Shown: positions 31,633-41,127 of the stretch, in pieces
How the letters are laid out: every line of letters begins with the position of its first letter
Position numbering within the stretch: the stretch's first letter is position 1
From: Alphaproteobacteria bacterium
Lineage (GTDB): Bacteria > Pseudomonadota > Alphaproteobacteria > Micropepsales > Micropepsaceae
Assembly: GCA_947462105.1 (NCBI GenBank)
Contig: CANHNJ010000018.1
Location: 1-50,903, forward strand
Reading direction: 5' to 3'
Length of the DNA stretch: 50,903 nucleotides
The notes under the pieces: model-generated
What the model saw: the letters and a program-made list of their open reading frames with translations, nothing else
Databases searched by the model: none
Told to the model about the DNA's origin: nothing
Made by a program: the position numbers and the translations under genes

Positions 31633-31807
31633 GTTGATCTCCTGTGTGTTCACGCAAAGCTGCGGGAGATCAACGTGGCAGCAGCAGCAGGGGTTCCCCG
31701 GCCTGCCAACAAAGGCAAATTAAGGCGGATTATTCAGGGTTTTTCGTACTTTGTGACACAAAGTGGGCGAAGGCCTGGCGCCGTGACAGGTATAAACCGC
31801 GCCTGGC

Positions 31808-32596
31808 TTACGCGCGAAGAAGCGCGATCACCTGCGCATGCACCTTGCGGTCGCCACAGGCGAGCACGGCATCACCATCGCGCCAGGTGCCGCCCTGCCA
31901 GTTGGTGATGACGCCGCCCGCGCCTTCCACCAGCGGTACCAGCGCAGCGATGTCCCAGCGGCGGAACGCACCTTCCACGATCACATCGACAAAGCCCATC
32001 GCCAGCATGGCGAAGATGTAGCAGTCGCCATGATAACGGGTGAGCCGCGCCTCTGCCTTCACCCGCTCGAAAGCCGCGACCTGTTCCGGCGTCATGTAGG
32101 CGGAGGGATCGGTGGCGCACAGCACGGCATCCTTGAGGCCGGCGCAGCCACGCACTTGCAGGGGGATGACGCGGCCCGCCTGGTGCAGCTCGGTGCGGCC
32201 GTTGACGCCGATGAAGCGTTCACCCAGCACGGGCTGGTCGAGGATGCCCAGCACCGGCACTTCGTCCTTTTCCAGCGCGACCAGCGAGCCCCATTCATGG
32301 CGGCCAGTGATGAAACAACGGGTGCCGTCCACCGGATCGAGCACCCAGCGCCAGCCGGAGGTGCCGGGCTTGGCGCCATATTCCTCGCCCAGGATGGCGT
32401 CGTCAGGGCGCTCGGCATCGAGAATGGCGCGGATGGCGCGCTCGCCACCCTTGTCGGCCTCGGTGACCGGATCGAACGAATCCGCCAGCTTGTTCACGAT
32501 TTCGATGCGCTGGCGGAAATAGGGCCGGATCACCGCGCCCGAGGCTTCGCAGAGGCGGTGGGCAAGGGCGATGGTGGCGGGATCAACGCTGGTCAT
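31808..32596 (-). CDS. hisN: Inositol-monophosphatase family enzyme, histidinol-phosphatase type
   Basis: The protein has 262 residues with the three metal-site motifs: GEEYG (about 70-74), VLDPVDGTRCFITG (about 84-97) and the late RWDIAALVPLVEGAGG. The 'DPVDGTRxFI' form and DSFDPVTEADKGGERAIRA fit the HisN branch, which removes phosphate from L-histidinol phosphate in many Actinobacteria and Alphaproteobacteria. Inositol-phosphatase activity is the alternative. It lies nine bases after a semiSWEET gene, in the operon nhaA-semiSWEET-hisN, with no other his gene near. Confidence 0.8.
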   Translation of the reverse strand: MTSVDPATIALAHRLCEASGAVIRPYFRQRIEIVNKLADSFDPVTEADKGGERAIRAILDAERPDDAILGEEYGAKPGTSGWRWVLDPVDGTRCFITGRHEWGSLVALEKDEVPVLGILDQPVLGERFIGVNGRTELHQAGRVIPLQVRGCAGLKDAVLCATDPSAYMTPEQVAAFERVKAEARLTRYHGDCYIFAMLAMGFVDVIVEGAFRRWDIAALVPLVEGAGGVITNWQGGTWRDGDAVLACGDRKVHAQVIALLRA

Positions 32597-32605
32597 GACG
32601 CAAGC

Positions 32606-32863
32606 CTAGCCGTGACGCAGCTTCAAATAAAGGATCGAACCAGTGAGGCAGAAGCTCACCGCGTTGGCCAGGATCAGCGGTATGTCACCGATCACCACGC
32701 CATAGACCAGCCAGAGAAAGATACCGAACACCAGCAGCGAGAACATCGGCAGGGAAATGTCGCGGGTTGAGCGGGTGCGCCAGGCGCGCAACAGCTGCGG
32801 CAGGAAGGAAACCGTCGTGCAAAGACCTGCGGCAGAGCCCAGCAGGGCGATCCAGTCCGTCAC
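32606..32863 (-). CDS. SemiSWEET-family transporter
   Basis: The protein has 85 residues from GTG 32863 and three membrane helices. The PQ-loop motif is in TVSFLPQLLRAWRTRSTRDI (about 17-36), with helix three containing LANAVSFCLTGSILY. SemiSWEETs dimerise to form a channel-like sugar transporter. The gene starts three bases after the nhaA stop and ends just before hisN, so it is co-transcribed with both. The substrate cannot be told. Confidence 0.85.
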   Translation of the reverse strand: MTDWIALLGSAAGLCTTVSFLPQLLRAWRTRSTRDISLPMFSLLVFGIFLWLVYGVVIGDIPLILANAVSFCLTGSILYLKLRHG

Positions 32864-32866
32864 AAT

Positions 32867-33985
32867 CTAATCCCGTAACGCAAAGCGCAGCACCACAAGT
32901 CCTATCAGGCCCGAGAGCAGCGATCCTGCCAGCACGCCCAGCTTGGCCGCATCCTGCAGGCCCGGCTCGCGGAACGCCAGCGCCCCGATGAAGAGACTGA
33001 TGGTGAAGCCAATGCCGCACAGGAGCGAGACGCCGTAGAGCGCCCGCCAGGAAATCTCCGGCGGCAGGCGGCCCAGCCCGAGCTTCACCGCCGCGAAGGT
33101 AACACCGAAGACGCCGATCTGCTTGCCCAGGAAAAGGCCCGCTGCGACGCCCAGGGTCACTGGCTGGACCAGCGTGGCGGCGCTCAGTCCCGCCAGGGAG
33201 ACACCGGCATTGGCGAAAGCGAAGATGGGCACGATGGCAAAGGCCACCCATTTGTGCAGGCCATGCTCCAGTTTCACGGATGGCGAGGACGGCAGCGACT
33301 GCGCCGGCATGACAAAGGCCAGGATCACGCCCGCCAGGGTGGCGTGGATGCCGGATTTGAGAACGCAGAACCACAGCGCTACGCCCAGCAGCAGATAGGG
33401 CCAGAGCGGCAGGACGCGGGCGCGGCTTAGGCCGAAGATCACCGCCGCCAGCAGCGCCGCCGCGCCCAGCCAGGGCAACGCCAGGCCGGAGCCATAGAAA
33501 ACAGCGATGATCAGCACCGCCAGCAAGTCGTCGATGATCGCCAGCGCCGTGAGGAAGACTTTCAGCGACAGCGGCACCCGCGAACCGAACAGGGCCAGCA
33601 CGCCCAGCGAGAAGGCGATGTCGGTGGCGGTGGGAATGGCCCAGCCATGCAGTGCCGTTTCGCCGCCCCGGTTGAAGCCCACATAGAGCAGCGCCGGAAA
33701 TGCCATGCCGCCCAGCGCCGCCAGACCGGGCAAGACCCGGCGCGGCCAGGTGGACAATTCGCCGTTGCTGAGCTCACGGCGAATTTCCAGCCCTACCAGC
33801 AGGAAGAACAGGGCCATCAGCCCGTCATTGATCCAGTGCAGCAGCGACAGGCCGCCAAGATAGGCATGCAGGGCATCGAAATAGATGGGCGCCAGCGGCG
33901 AATTGGCCGTCAGCAGCGCCAGAATGGTCACGGCCAGCAACAGGATGCCGCTGGCCGCTTCGCTTTTGAAGAAAGTCTCGAACAT
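32867..33985 (-). CDS. nhaA: Na+/H+ antiporter NhaA
   Basis: The protein has 372 residues from ATG 33985; an in-frame GTG at 34021 lacks ribosome-site spacing. It begins [20 protein letters not shown] and has the NhaA core with the paired aspartates in [20 protein letters not shown] (about 145-164). The pH-sensor region is [20 protein letters not shown]. It has about twelve membrane helices and expels Na+ or Li+ in exchange for protons in the inner membrane. It is first in a compact operon with a semiSWEET and hisN. Confidence 0.9.
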   Translation of the reverse strand: MFETFFKSEAASGILLLAVTILALLTANSPLAPIYFDALHAYLGGLSLLHWINDGLMALFFLLVGLEIRRELSNGELSTWPRRVLPGLAALGGMAFPALLYVGFNRGGETALHGWAIPTATDIAFSLGVLALFGSRVPLSLKVFLTALAIIDDLLAVLIIAVFYGSGLALPWLGAAALLAAVIFGLSRARVLPLWPYLLLGVALWFCVLKSGIHATLAGVILAFVMPAQSLPSSPSVKLEHGLHKWVAFAIVPIFAFANAGVSLAGLSAATLVQPVTLGVAAGLFLGKQIGVFGVTFAAVKLGLGRLPPEISWRALYGVSLLCGIGFTISLFIGALAFREPGLQDAAKLGVLAGSLLSGLIGLVVLRFALRD

Positions 33986-34068
33986 GCCGCCCCGCTTCGA
34001 GGGGAATTCTAACGAAGCCACCCTTTAAGCGCGAGGAATTTTGTGGCGTGAGCAGGAGCGCCTAGCGA

Positions 34069-34087
34069 CGTGTACAAGACGTACACG
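34069..34087. repeat. Short palindrome between typA and nhaA
   Basis: CGTGTAC-AAGAC-GTACACG is a perfect 7-bp inverted repeat. It could be an operator for the downstream nhaA operon or part of the typA 3' end. There is no T-run. Confidence 0.35.
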
Positions 34088-34126
34088 AGCGACGGCGCGA
34101 CAACTCACGGCGCAAAAGGACCGCGC

Positions 34127-35950
34127 TTAAGCGTCTGCGGCCTGCTTGGCGCGCTTGCGCATATGGGGGAGAAGCTCGCGCTTGCGCAGGCGGATATTGA
34201 GCGGCGTCACTTCGACCAGCTCGTCATCCTGGATATAGGCCATCGCCTGTTCCAGCGTCATCGGCACGAAGGGCGTCAGCTTGACGGCCTCGTCCTTCGA
34301 GGTGGTGCGGATGTTGGTGAGCTGCTTGGACTTGAGCGGGTTGACGTCCAGGTCGTTGTCCTTGGCGTTCTGGCCAATGATCATGCCCTGATAGACCTTG
34401 GCGCCGGTGCCGATGAAGAGCTTGCCGCGCTCCTCGATGTACCAGAGGCCATAGGTCACCGCTTCGCCCTGCTCGGTCGAGATCAGCACGCCGTTGATGC
34501 GGCCGCCGACGCTGCCCTTGTGCGGGGCATATTCCAGGAACATGCGGTTCATCACGCCGGTGCCGCGCGTGTCGGTGAGGAATTCGCCGTGATAGCCGAT
34601 CAGGCCACGGGCGGGGCCGTGGAAGACGATGCGGGTCTTGCCAGCGCCGGTGGGGCGCATGTCGGTCATCTCGCCCTTGCGCTGGGAAATCTTCTCGATG
34701 ACGGTGCCGGTATAGGCGTCGTCGACATCGACCGTGACTTCTTCGATCGGCTCCAGCTTCTCGCCATTCTCGATCTTCATCACCACGCGCGGACGGCTGA
34801 TGGAGAGCTCGAAGCCCTCGCGGCGCATGGATTCGATCAACACGCCCAGCTGCAGCTCGCCACGGCCCGACACCTCGAAGGCGCCGTCGCCGGTCTCGGC
34901 GACCTTCAGCGCGACATTGCCTTCGGCTTCGCGGATCAGGCGTTCGCGGATGACGCGGGACTGCACCTTGTCGCCCTCGCGGCCAGCATAAGGGCTGTCA
35001 TTGACCGAAATGGTCATGGACAGGGTCGGCGGATCGATGGGATGCGACGGGATGGCATCGGTCACGGCCATGTCGCACAGCGTGTCGGCAACGGTAGCGT
35101 TTTCCAGGCCGGCAATGGCGATGATGTCGCCGGCTTCGGCGCGCTCGACCGGCACGCGGGCCAGGCCACGGAAGGCCAGCAGCTTGGTGACACGGGTCTT
35201 TTCAATAACCTCGCCGGCCGCATTCAGGGCCTTGATGTTGCGGCCCATCGTGACGACGCCCGATTCAATGCGGCCGGTCAGGATGCGGCCCAGGAACGGG
35301 TCGGCTTCCAGCGTGGTGACCAGCATCTTGAAGGGATGCTCTTCGCTGGCCAGCGCCTGCGGTTTGGGCGGCGGCACATCCTCGACGATGCGCTTGAAGA
35401 GAGGCGTCAGGTCCTTGCGCTCGTCTTCCAACTCGTTGACGGCCCAGCCGTTGCGGCCCGAGGCATAGAGGTGATGGAAATCGAGCTGGCTGTCATTCGC
35501 TTCCAGCGCCAGGAACAGGTCGAAGATGGATTCCAGCGTTTCAGCGGGCTGGGCGTCGGAACGGTCGATCTTGTTGATGACCACGATGGGCTTGAGGCCC
35601 AGCTTCAGCGCCTTGGCGAGCACGAACTTGGTCTGGGGCATGACGCTTTCGGCCGCGTCCACCAGCAGCACGACGCCGTCCACCATGGAGAGAATGCGCT
35701 CAACTTCGCCGCCAAAGTCGGCATGGCCGGGGGTGTCGACAGTGTTGATGCGCACGCCGTTCCATTCGACCGAGGTGCACTTGGCCAGGATGGTGATGCC
35801 GCGCTCGCGCTCCTGGTCGTTGGAGTCCATGGCCCGCTCGGCCATCTGCTGGTTCTCGCGAACCGAACCGGACTGCTTCAGCAGCTGGTCCACCAAGGTG
35901 GTCTTGCCATGGTCAACATGGGCGATGATGGCGATGTTACGGATATCCAT
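34127..35950 (-). CDS. typA: Translational GTPase TypA/BipA
   Basis: The protein has 607 residues, the family's usual length. The GTPase domain has G1 [10 protein letters not shown] (10-19), G3 DTPGHADF and G4 NKIDR, followed by the EF-G-like domains II, III and V. A unique C-terminal domain ends [20 protein letters not shown]. TypA binds ribosomes and supports growth in cold and stress by aiding 50S assembly and translation. It is the sole gene of its transcription unit here. Confidence 0.95.
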   Translation of the reverse strand: MDIRNIAIIAHVDHGKTTLVDQLLKQSGSVRENQQMAERAMDSNDQERERGITILAKCTSVEWNGVRINTVDTPGHADFGGEVERILSMVDGVVLLVDAAESVMPQTKFVLAKALKLGLKPIVVINKIDRSDAQPAETLESIFDLFLALEANDSQLDFHHLYASGRNGWAVNELEDERKDLTPLFKRIVEDVPPPKPQALASEEHPFKMLVTTLEADPFLGRILTGRIESGVVTMGRNIKALNAAGEVIEKTRVTKLLAFRGLARVPVERAEAGDIIAIAGLENATVADTLCDMAVTDAIPSHPIDPPTLSMTISVNDSPYAGREGDKVQSRVIRERLIREAEGNVALKVAETGDGAFEVSGRGELQLGVLIESMRREGFELSISRPRVVMKIENGEKLEPIEEVTVDVDDAYTGTVIEKISQRKGEMTDMRPTGAGKTRIVFHGPARGLIGYHGEFLTDTRGTGVMNRMFLEYAPHKGSVGGRINGVLISTEQGEAVTYGLWYIEERGKLFIGTGAKVYQGMIIGQNAKDNDLDVNPLKSKQLTNIRTTSKDEAVKLTPFVPMTLEQAMAYIQDDELVEVTPLNIRLRKRELLPHMRKRAKQAADA

Positions 35951-36195
35951 GACGGGCGGAACTCTCGGAATCTAAGATTAAGGGCGGAAAAGCGGGCGCT
36001 TATAGGCATGTGCTGCGGTGCAGAGCAACAGAATGAGGCGTCAAAAGCCTGCAAACTGGTATAATTTTGGGACATTTTCCCACTAAGATGAACCTACAGA
36101 CACGCTAATATACTGATATAAATAGTTTTTAAAGATCCACTCAGCATGACGCCGAATACCGGCTGGCGCTGGAACAGGTGAGGGTGGGGCTTGCG
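35951..36195. other. Gene-free region upstream of typA
   Basis: These bases hold the typA promoter on the minus strand and the start of the AT-richer island. No gene is seen. The change in base composition begins around 36040. Confidence 0.3.
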
Positions 36196-36357
36196 TGATC
36201 TGCCCACTTCCAAGTGGTCCAGGGACTATTATATTGGAACCTTGGGAGAAGATTTGGAATGGGACGCAGGCATCAGCCTAAGGAAGTTATTGTAAAACTG
36301 TGGGAGGCGGAGATTGCGCTTTCGCAGGGCGAGTCGGTTGCGGATGCGAGCCGCGCT
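36196..36357 (+). mobile_element. IS3-family remnant: left end plus start of OrfA
   Basis: TGATCTGCCCACTTCCAAGT at 36196 resembles the terminal repeat seen at base 129 (read inward), including a shared AGTGG-CCAG. From ATG 36259 the frame encodes MGRRHQPKEVIVKLWEAEIA and LSQGESVADASR, the first helices of IS3 OrfA, and then stops matching near 36357. The rest of the element is missing. Confidence 0.65.
36259..36357 (+). pseudogene. Truncated IS3 OrfA
   Basis: Only about 33 of roughly 90 codons remain, covering the start of the helix-turn-helix. The frame then continues into unrelated sequence to a stop at 36435. Confidence 0.55.
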
Positions 36358-36395
36358 TCCTCCTTGGTCATTGCCAACCGGAGGTGGAGCGTTGC
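36357..36395 (+). repeat. 39-bp direct repeat, left copy, flanking the receptor gene
   Basis: The sequence TTCCTCCTTGGTCATTGCC and on matches 38960-38998 at about 32 of 39 positions in the same orientation. The right copy lies between the IS end and the transposase stop, so this is probably IS-derived sequence left by rearrangement. Confidence 0.55.
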
Positions 36396-36435
36396 TTTGC
36401 AACTTTCAGCGGATCTAAATAGAAGAGCACGCTGA

Positions 36436-36641
36436 TGGAATTTTTGTAGCAGAGGAATTTAGCACTGCTCCGCCAGATCTGGACCAGACGGGCGCCATTC
36501 AATGGTTTCTTTATTTCGGCGGTCAAAAATTCGGTCTGGTCAGGCCTAAAAAATGTATATTGAAAAGTTATTTGTTGGCGATCTTATTTAAGATCTTCCG
36601 TGAGTTCATGAATAGTAACGCTAGATTTGTAAGGAAGATTT
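36436..36641 (+). promoter_or_regulatory. Upstream region of the island TonB receptor
   Basis: The region is AT-rich. It has a palindrome GATCTTA-TT-TAAGATC (36580-36595), a possible operator, and AAGGAAG (36631-36637) as ribosome site. No clear promoter boxes were assigned. Confidence 0.3.
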
Positions 36642-38864
36642 GTGACTATTTTTGAAAAGAATTTTTTATTATACAATCTCGCAGTTGGCGCGCTTGGTAT
36701 TGCAGTCACTACTTGTATGACAGAGCCAGCGCTCGCACAGCGCGATCAGTCTCAAAATTCAACAACTAATTTGACAAATTCTGAATCCAAGTTGGGAGTT
36801 GGATCCGGTATCACATCCTACCCCTTAGAATTTTTTATGACCGCCAATGCCTCTAATGCCCGAGATATGCTTGCTCGTTTGCCAGGCTTCACATTTATTG
36901 GCGGGAGCTCCTCGACACGAGGGTTTTCCGGCAGCGCCGGCAATGTGTTGGTCGACGGTGCGGCAGCTTCTACTAAAAGCGTGACCCTAGACGAGGTACT
37001 TCAACGAATACCTGTAAGTAACGTCGAAAGAATAGACGTGATTAGAGGCGGTACTGCGGGGATTGATATGCAGGGGTACCCTGTTGTCGCCAACGTCATC
37101 CGAAAATCTGTGGAGAAGAATTCAGGCGAAGCAGCCTCAGAGACAAGCGGTTTGATTGAGGTCACGCCCAGCGTAAATAAACTTGGCCAGTATATGACTA
37201 CTGGGAGAGCGATGATTGCTCATCGCACTGAAAATTTTTCGTTTGACGTTTCAATTGATGCCGAAAGCAACGCTCAGGGCCCAGGGGCTGGACGCAGTGG
37301 CAATACGGGAGGTGCCGTCCCCAGTGCTGGTGGTGGTGGTGGTGGTGGTGGTAGCAGTCGCGGCGTTTCCGCTTCAGGTAATAATGGATTTCAGGCAAAA
37401 TTCGACAAGCTTGGCAGCTTAATAAACTCTGGCGACTACCTGACCGACGCATACGAATACAAATATTCCAGCGATGGAGTGGCAGAGTATCGCCATGACT
37501 GGCTGGGAACGTTCCGTTTGAATGCAAGCGCTGGTACACAAAAAGAAAGAACCGATACTTATTATTACGCCACTGATGCCCAAAAAGTTCAGACGACCCA
37601 AGCTAGCCCTTCGCTGAGCATTAATAAAGACTATGAGCTTGGCGCTAACTATGAAGGGGGTTACGGCGGCTACGCCGTGACAGCTCTTGGCCTTTACCGC
37701 CGCGCCTTTCCGATAAGTACTTCCAATAATATTACAACTTCGACGGAATCTGGCAGCAAAGCTCCAAACGGGGAAACCCTCGCGAGGGCCACTCTGCGAA
37801 AAGAATTTTTTTCCTGGCTTACACTTCAAGCTGGCGCTGAAGGCGCCCTTAATTTTCGCGACACAAATTCTTTCCTCAACATTGCCGGAATTTCGCAGCT
37901 GTTGCCGAACTCCAATGTTCGCGTCGAGGAACGCCGCGCTGAGTTCTCTGGAACAGCAAATATTGCTCTCTGGCCGGGGCTTCGGACTGAGCTTGGCATG
38001 CGTTATGAAACCTCCACCATCTCCCAGATCGGCGATACTAATCAGAAGCGCGCCTTCGCATTTTTAAAACCACGCGTCATCGCCACCTATGACCTGACTA
38101 CGAACACCCAGTTGCGATTTCGGGCTGAACGACGCGTCGGACAGTTAGATTTTGGTTCTTTTTCTGCTTCCAATGACGCGACACTAGGTACCGTTACCGC
38201 TGGCAATGCCAATCTAGAGCCGGAACGATCCTGGGAATATGAGGGTGCGATTGAATATAGTTTCTGGAAAAAAGGTGCGGCGTCCCTCACTTATCTCCAT
38301 TCAAATATTCAAAAAATTAATGATCGAATTGTTGTTATCGCACCCACGAAAACTTATGACGCGCCTGGTAATATTGGAGATGGCACGCGAGATAGGATCA
38401 GTTTTCATGCCGTTATTCCCTTCGACGAACTTGGTTTAGAAAATCTTCGTTTTACGGCAGATACTAGCTGGACCTGGTCGGAGCTCACAGATCCTGTTAC
38501 TGGAAAACTGCGCGGTGCCGGCGGTGAATTTCCATTCTATAGTAATTTTATGTTGTCGCAGGATATCCCATCGTGGAATTCGAGCTTTGGTTTTTCAGGC
38601 GGTATAAATCCCCGGCGGACTACTTACTTTTTGAAAGAGTTACGATACGAAAAAGGACAGCCTCGCACCATGATATACTGGAACTGGAGAGCCAAGCCGG
38701 ACCTTCTTTTGAATATTAGCCTTGAGAATATTGTTAAGCGCCAGCGAGTCCGCGAAAGAATACTTTTCACGACCAGTCGAGCAGTGATGGATTTGAACAG
38801 CACCGAAACATTACGAACAGTAATGCCGCCTGTCTTCCGAGTTCAATTGCGCAAGACTTTTTAG
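36642..38864 (+). CDS. TonB-dependent outer-membrane receptor (island gene)
   Basis: The protein has 740 residues, starting at GTG 36642 with AAGGAAG ahead. The signal peptide ends at about residue 33 (TEPALAQ). The plug domain is about 65-160 (ARDMLARLPGFTFIGGSSST, NVLVDGAAASTKS, IPVSNVERIDVIRGGTAGID), followed by a 22-strand barrel ending in a terminal Phe (FRVQLRKTF). A run of GGT codons gives poly-Gly (37327-37350) in the first long loop. The ligand is unknown; iron-siderophore and carbohydrate receptors share this form. Codon use and AT content differ from the surrounding core genes, and the gene is bounded by IS3 pieces, so it was probably acquired. It would depend on the TonB system at 20005-22423 or another. 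Confidence 0.82.
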   Translation: MTIFEKNFLLYNLAVGALGIAVTTCMTEPALAQRDQSQNSTTNLTNSESKLGVGSGITSYPLEFFMTANASNARDMLARLPGFTFIGGSSSTRGFSGSAGNVLVDGAAASTKSVTLDEVLQRIPVSNVERIDVIRGGTAGIDMQGYPVVANVIRKSVEKNSGEAASETSGLIEVTPSVNKLGQYMTTGRAMIAHRTENFSFDVSIDAESNAQGPGAGRSGNTGGAVPSAGGGGGGGGSSRGVSASGNNGFQAKFDKLGSLINSGDYLTDAYEYKYSSDGVAEYRHDWLGTFRLNASAGTQKERTDTYYYATDAQKVQTTQASPSLSINKDYELGANYEGGYGGYAVTALGLYRRAFPISTSNNITTSTESGSKAPNGETLARATLRKEFFSWLTLQAGAEGALNFRDTNSFLNIAGISQLLPNSNVRVEERRAEFSGTANIALWPGLRTELGMRYETSTISQIGDTNQKRAFAFLKPRVIATYDLTTNTQLRFRAERRVGQLDFGSFSASNDATLGTVTAGNANLEPERSWEYEGAIEYSFWKKGAASLTYLHSNIQKINDRIVVIAPTKTYDAPGNIGDGTRDRISFHAVIPFDELGLENLRFTADTSWTWSELTDPVTGKLRGAGGEFPFYSNFMLSQDIPSWNSSFGFSGGINPRRTTYFLKELRYEKGQPRTMIYWNWRAKPDLLLNISLENIVKRQRVRERILFTTSRAVMDLNSTETLRTVMPPVFRVQLRKTF

Positions 38865-38925
38865 TTTTTAAGGATAAGGAACCTGTTTAGAATGCGCCTA
38901 GTTGTGAGCGTTACATAGATTATTA

Positions 38926-39197
38926 TGATCGGCTCTCATTCGGTGGCCCTGGTTAAATCTTCCCCCTTGGTCATTGCCGTCCAAAGGTGGCGCGTGGCGA
39001 AATAAGAAGGCGGCAATAGCGGTTTACGGGGCCGGCGCTTGGTAGCCGAAGCTGCTTTCCGGGCGGATCGTGTTGTAATGCCGCCACCAGGCCTCGTTCA
39101 GAACTTTCGCTTCGGCAAGATTGTAAAAGTCCTCGCCTTTTAGAAGCCCGTCACGCAGCGACCCATTGAACCTTTCTTCATAGCCATTCCCCCGAGG
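38926..39197 (-). mobile_element. IS3-family remnant: end of OrfB plus right terminal repeat
   Basis: On the minus strand the frame reads GYEERFNGSLRDGLLKGEDF, then NEAWWRHYNTIRPESSFGYQ and APAP with a TAA at 39024-39026. This is the last part of the IS3 integrase domain, including the catalytic Glu region. A terminal repeat beginning TGATCGGCTCTCATTCGGTG (38926 onward) marks the outer end. Upstream coding beyond 39197 is frameshifted and lost. Confidence 0.7.
38960..38998 (+). repeat. 39-bp direct repeat, right copy
   Basis: It pairs with 36357-36395 and lies inside the IS remnant, between the terminal repeat and the OrfB stop. Confidence 0.55.
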
Positions 39198-39269
39198 GCG
39201 ATGCCTGGGTGATCTAAAACGTCTTCACGCCGACCTGGGCCAGCCATTAAGATTCTTCTGGCCACGTCA

Positions 39270-40052
39270 CCGGATGTCGGCTGCCGCCGCGCGGGCCGCA
39301 ATCAGGTCGAAGGCGGTGTCCTCGCCGGGCTGCCCGCGCAGGCTGCCGCGCCCCGACCACCTGTCGCGCGCGTCGATGTCGGCCAGCGCGCCGGGGCCTT
39401 AGACGTTGTGAGCTCAGCCATCATGGCACACCAACTCGCCCGCCAATCGCAGGCCCAGCAGGCCGTCCAGCAGCGGCAGGTGCACCATACCCTTGAGTTT
39501 GGCAGCGTTGTAGTTGTCACAGACGGCAGAGAAACTGGCCGACTGTTCGTAGAGTTCGGGCCGCACCGTGAAGACATTGACCATGCCGCCGGTGGCGCCG
39601 CGCCCATACAGGGTCGATTGCGGCCCGCACAGCACCTCGATCCGTTCAATGAAGTAGAACTGGGCGGAGTCGATGGGCGGCCCCGCGTAATAAACATCGT
39701 CGATGTTGAAGGCGACGCCGAATTCGCTGTCGGCCGAGATCACCTGGGTGCCGATGCCCCGGATAGAGAAATTGGAGCTGGTGAAGTTGTTCTTGGTGTA
39801 ATTGACGTTCGGGGTAGCGAACTGGATATCGCGCACGCCCTCGATGCGGCGGGCTGCCAGATCGCTCGCCTGGAAAGCGGTCACCGCCATCGGTACCGAC
39901 TGCAGATCCTCCAACCGGCGCTCTGCCGAGACCGTCACCGACTCGATCACCTGGGCGGAAGCGGCAGCCGCCAGCGCCGGCAGCGCGGCGCCTGCGAGCA
40001 GGCACGCATATATATGTGCGCGTCGGCCGGCGAAACGGCAGCATGCGGCCAT
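39270..40052 (-). pseudogene. Broken TonB-dependent receptor (N-terminal part)
   Basis: From ATG 40052 (AAGGGG ahead) a signal peptide, LLAGAALPALAAAASAQ, leads into a plug domain: VTVSAERRLEDLQSVPMAVT, FSIRGIGTQVISADSEFGVA and RIEVLCGPQSTLYGRGATGG. This is the large receptor family common in Sphingomonadales and Caulobacterales. The frame meets TGA at 39414-39416 and TAA about 15 bases later, yet typical residues continue in frame (GPGALADIDARDRWSGRGSL) to about 39270, where IS-like DNA begins. The roughly 500-residue barrel is missing. Confidence 0.75.
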
Positions 40053-40180
40053 GGCTTTTCCCCTTGTCCGATCGACCTGACGATGGCCCGGCGTTTTTCT
40101 CCGCATCGGATCAGACCCTAGCGAGCCACAAGATGGTTAAGCGGGCAATTTTTAGAAATGTCTAAACCTGGTGAGGGAAC

Positions 40181-40882
40181 TCAGCCTTCGTCCAGCGGCG
40201 GTGCGAGCGCGCGGGGACGCAAGCCATCGAACAGCCCCGCCAGCAGCAGTCCGGCAAGATAGCCGCCCAGATGGGCCTGCCAGGCGATGGCGCCGTCCGC
40301 GCCCAAGAAGGCGCCGCCGAACAGGCCGACCGCCAGGTTCAGCCCTGCCCATATCAGGCTGAAGCTCAGGATCGGGCGCGACAGGATCGGCGCCAGCTGG
40401 GGGTCGCCCGGCTGCGCCCAGGCAAACATGCCCGGCATCAGCCGCAGGCCCGCCGCCATCAGGCCGGACACCGCCCCGGACGCACCCACCACCGGATCGG
40501 TCCCACCCCAGTTGAAGAGCAGGAAGGCTCCCGCCCCCGCCGCACCGCACAGCAGAAAGAAGAGCAGGAACAGCAGCGCCCCGAAACGGCGGGCCACCAC
40601 CGGTCCGAAGGCCAACAGCCAGAGGCTGTTCATCACCACATGGCCCCAGCCGCCATGCAGGAAGAGGTGGCTCACAAAAGGAATGGCCTGGTCCCACAAT
40701 GACCCGGGAAAGGCATAGCGTGCCGGGATGAAGGCATAGGTGATGATGATGTCGGCCGAGCGGGCGGGATCGAGCGCCATGCGCCCGGCATGGGCGGCGA
40801 GCAGGACGCCGATCAGCCAGAGCACTATAGCGGGTGCCTGCAAAGCCGGCTGCCGTGCCGGACCGGGTTGAAGAAAGGCCAT
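40181..40882 (-). CDS. Rhomboid-family intramembrane serine protease
   Basis: The protein has 233 residues with six or seven membrane helices. The conserved HGGWGHVVMN (about 76-85), the catalytic GASG with Ser135 and the His of AWQAHLGGY on a later helix form the rhomboid Ser-His dyad. It would cleave membrane proteins within the bilayer; the target is unknown. The start at 40882 is favoured over 40894, as both ATGs lie close together. It reads away from the hfa-like locus. Confidence 0.85.
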   Translation of the reverse strand: MAFLQPGPARQPALQAPAIVLWLIGVLLAAHAGRMALDPARSADIIITYAFIPARYAFPGSLWDQAIPFVSHLFLHGGWGHVVMNSLWLLAFGPVVARRFGALLFLLFFLLCGAAGAGAFLLFNWGGTDPVVGASGAVSGLMAAGLRLMPGMFAWAQPGDPQLAPILSRPILSFSLIWAGLNLAVGLFGGAFLGADGAIAWQAHLGGYLAGLLLAGLFDGLRPRALAPPLDEG

Positions 40883-41062
40883 GATCCATATCACCCGCCA
40901 GGGTGGGGCGTGCCAATAGGAAACAACACGCCGCCCCGGAACGGGCCATGCGGCATGGATAGCGGAACTGGGACAGGGGCGGTGCCCCGCTGCCAGGGGG
41001 CGGCTGACCCTGCTTTTGGCCGCGAAAAACCGGGATTCGTGCCGAAGCGGAACGCCATGTCC

Positions 41063-41076
41063 TTAACGCCCATTAA
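41063..41076 (+). promoter_or_regulatory. CtrA-like TTAA-N6-TTAA box
   Basis: TTAA at 41063-41066 and 41073-41076 flank CGCCCA. The CtrA consensus is TTAA-N7-TTAA, so this is one base short. It lies just ahead of the sigma-54-like promoter of the hfa-like locus. Confidence 0.35.
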
Positions 41077-41080
41077 GAAC

Positions 41081-41095
41081 TGGCATGCTGATTGC
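41081..41095 (+). promoter_or_regulatory. Sigma-54 (RpoN) promoter of the hfa-like locus
   Basis: TGGCATGCTGATTGC has the invariant GG and GC at the exact 12-base spacing of -24/-12 promoters (consensus TGGCAC-N5-TTGC). Transcription would start near 41106, about 20 bases before the hfaA-like ATG. RpoN promoters need an enhancer-binding activator, whose site is not identified. Confidence 0.6.
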
Positions 41096-41127
41096 GATGA
41101 GGCTGGCGAGCCAATTCGGATTTCGCC

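Noticed and set aside
34070-36064. Plus-strand 664-codon open frame across typA
   Set aside because: It is complementary to the clear TypA reading frame and has only low-complexity His/Asp/Gly composition.
37198-37539. Minus-strand frame with poly-His
   Set aside because: The His run is just the complement of the GGT codon run in the receptor gene.
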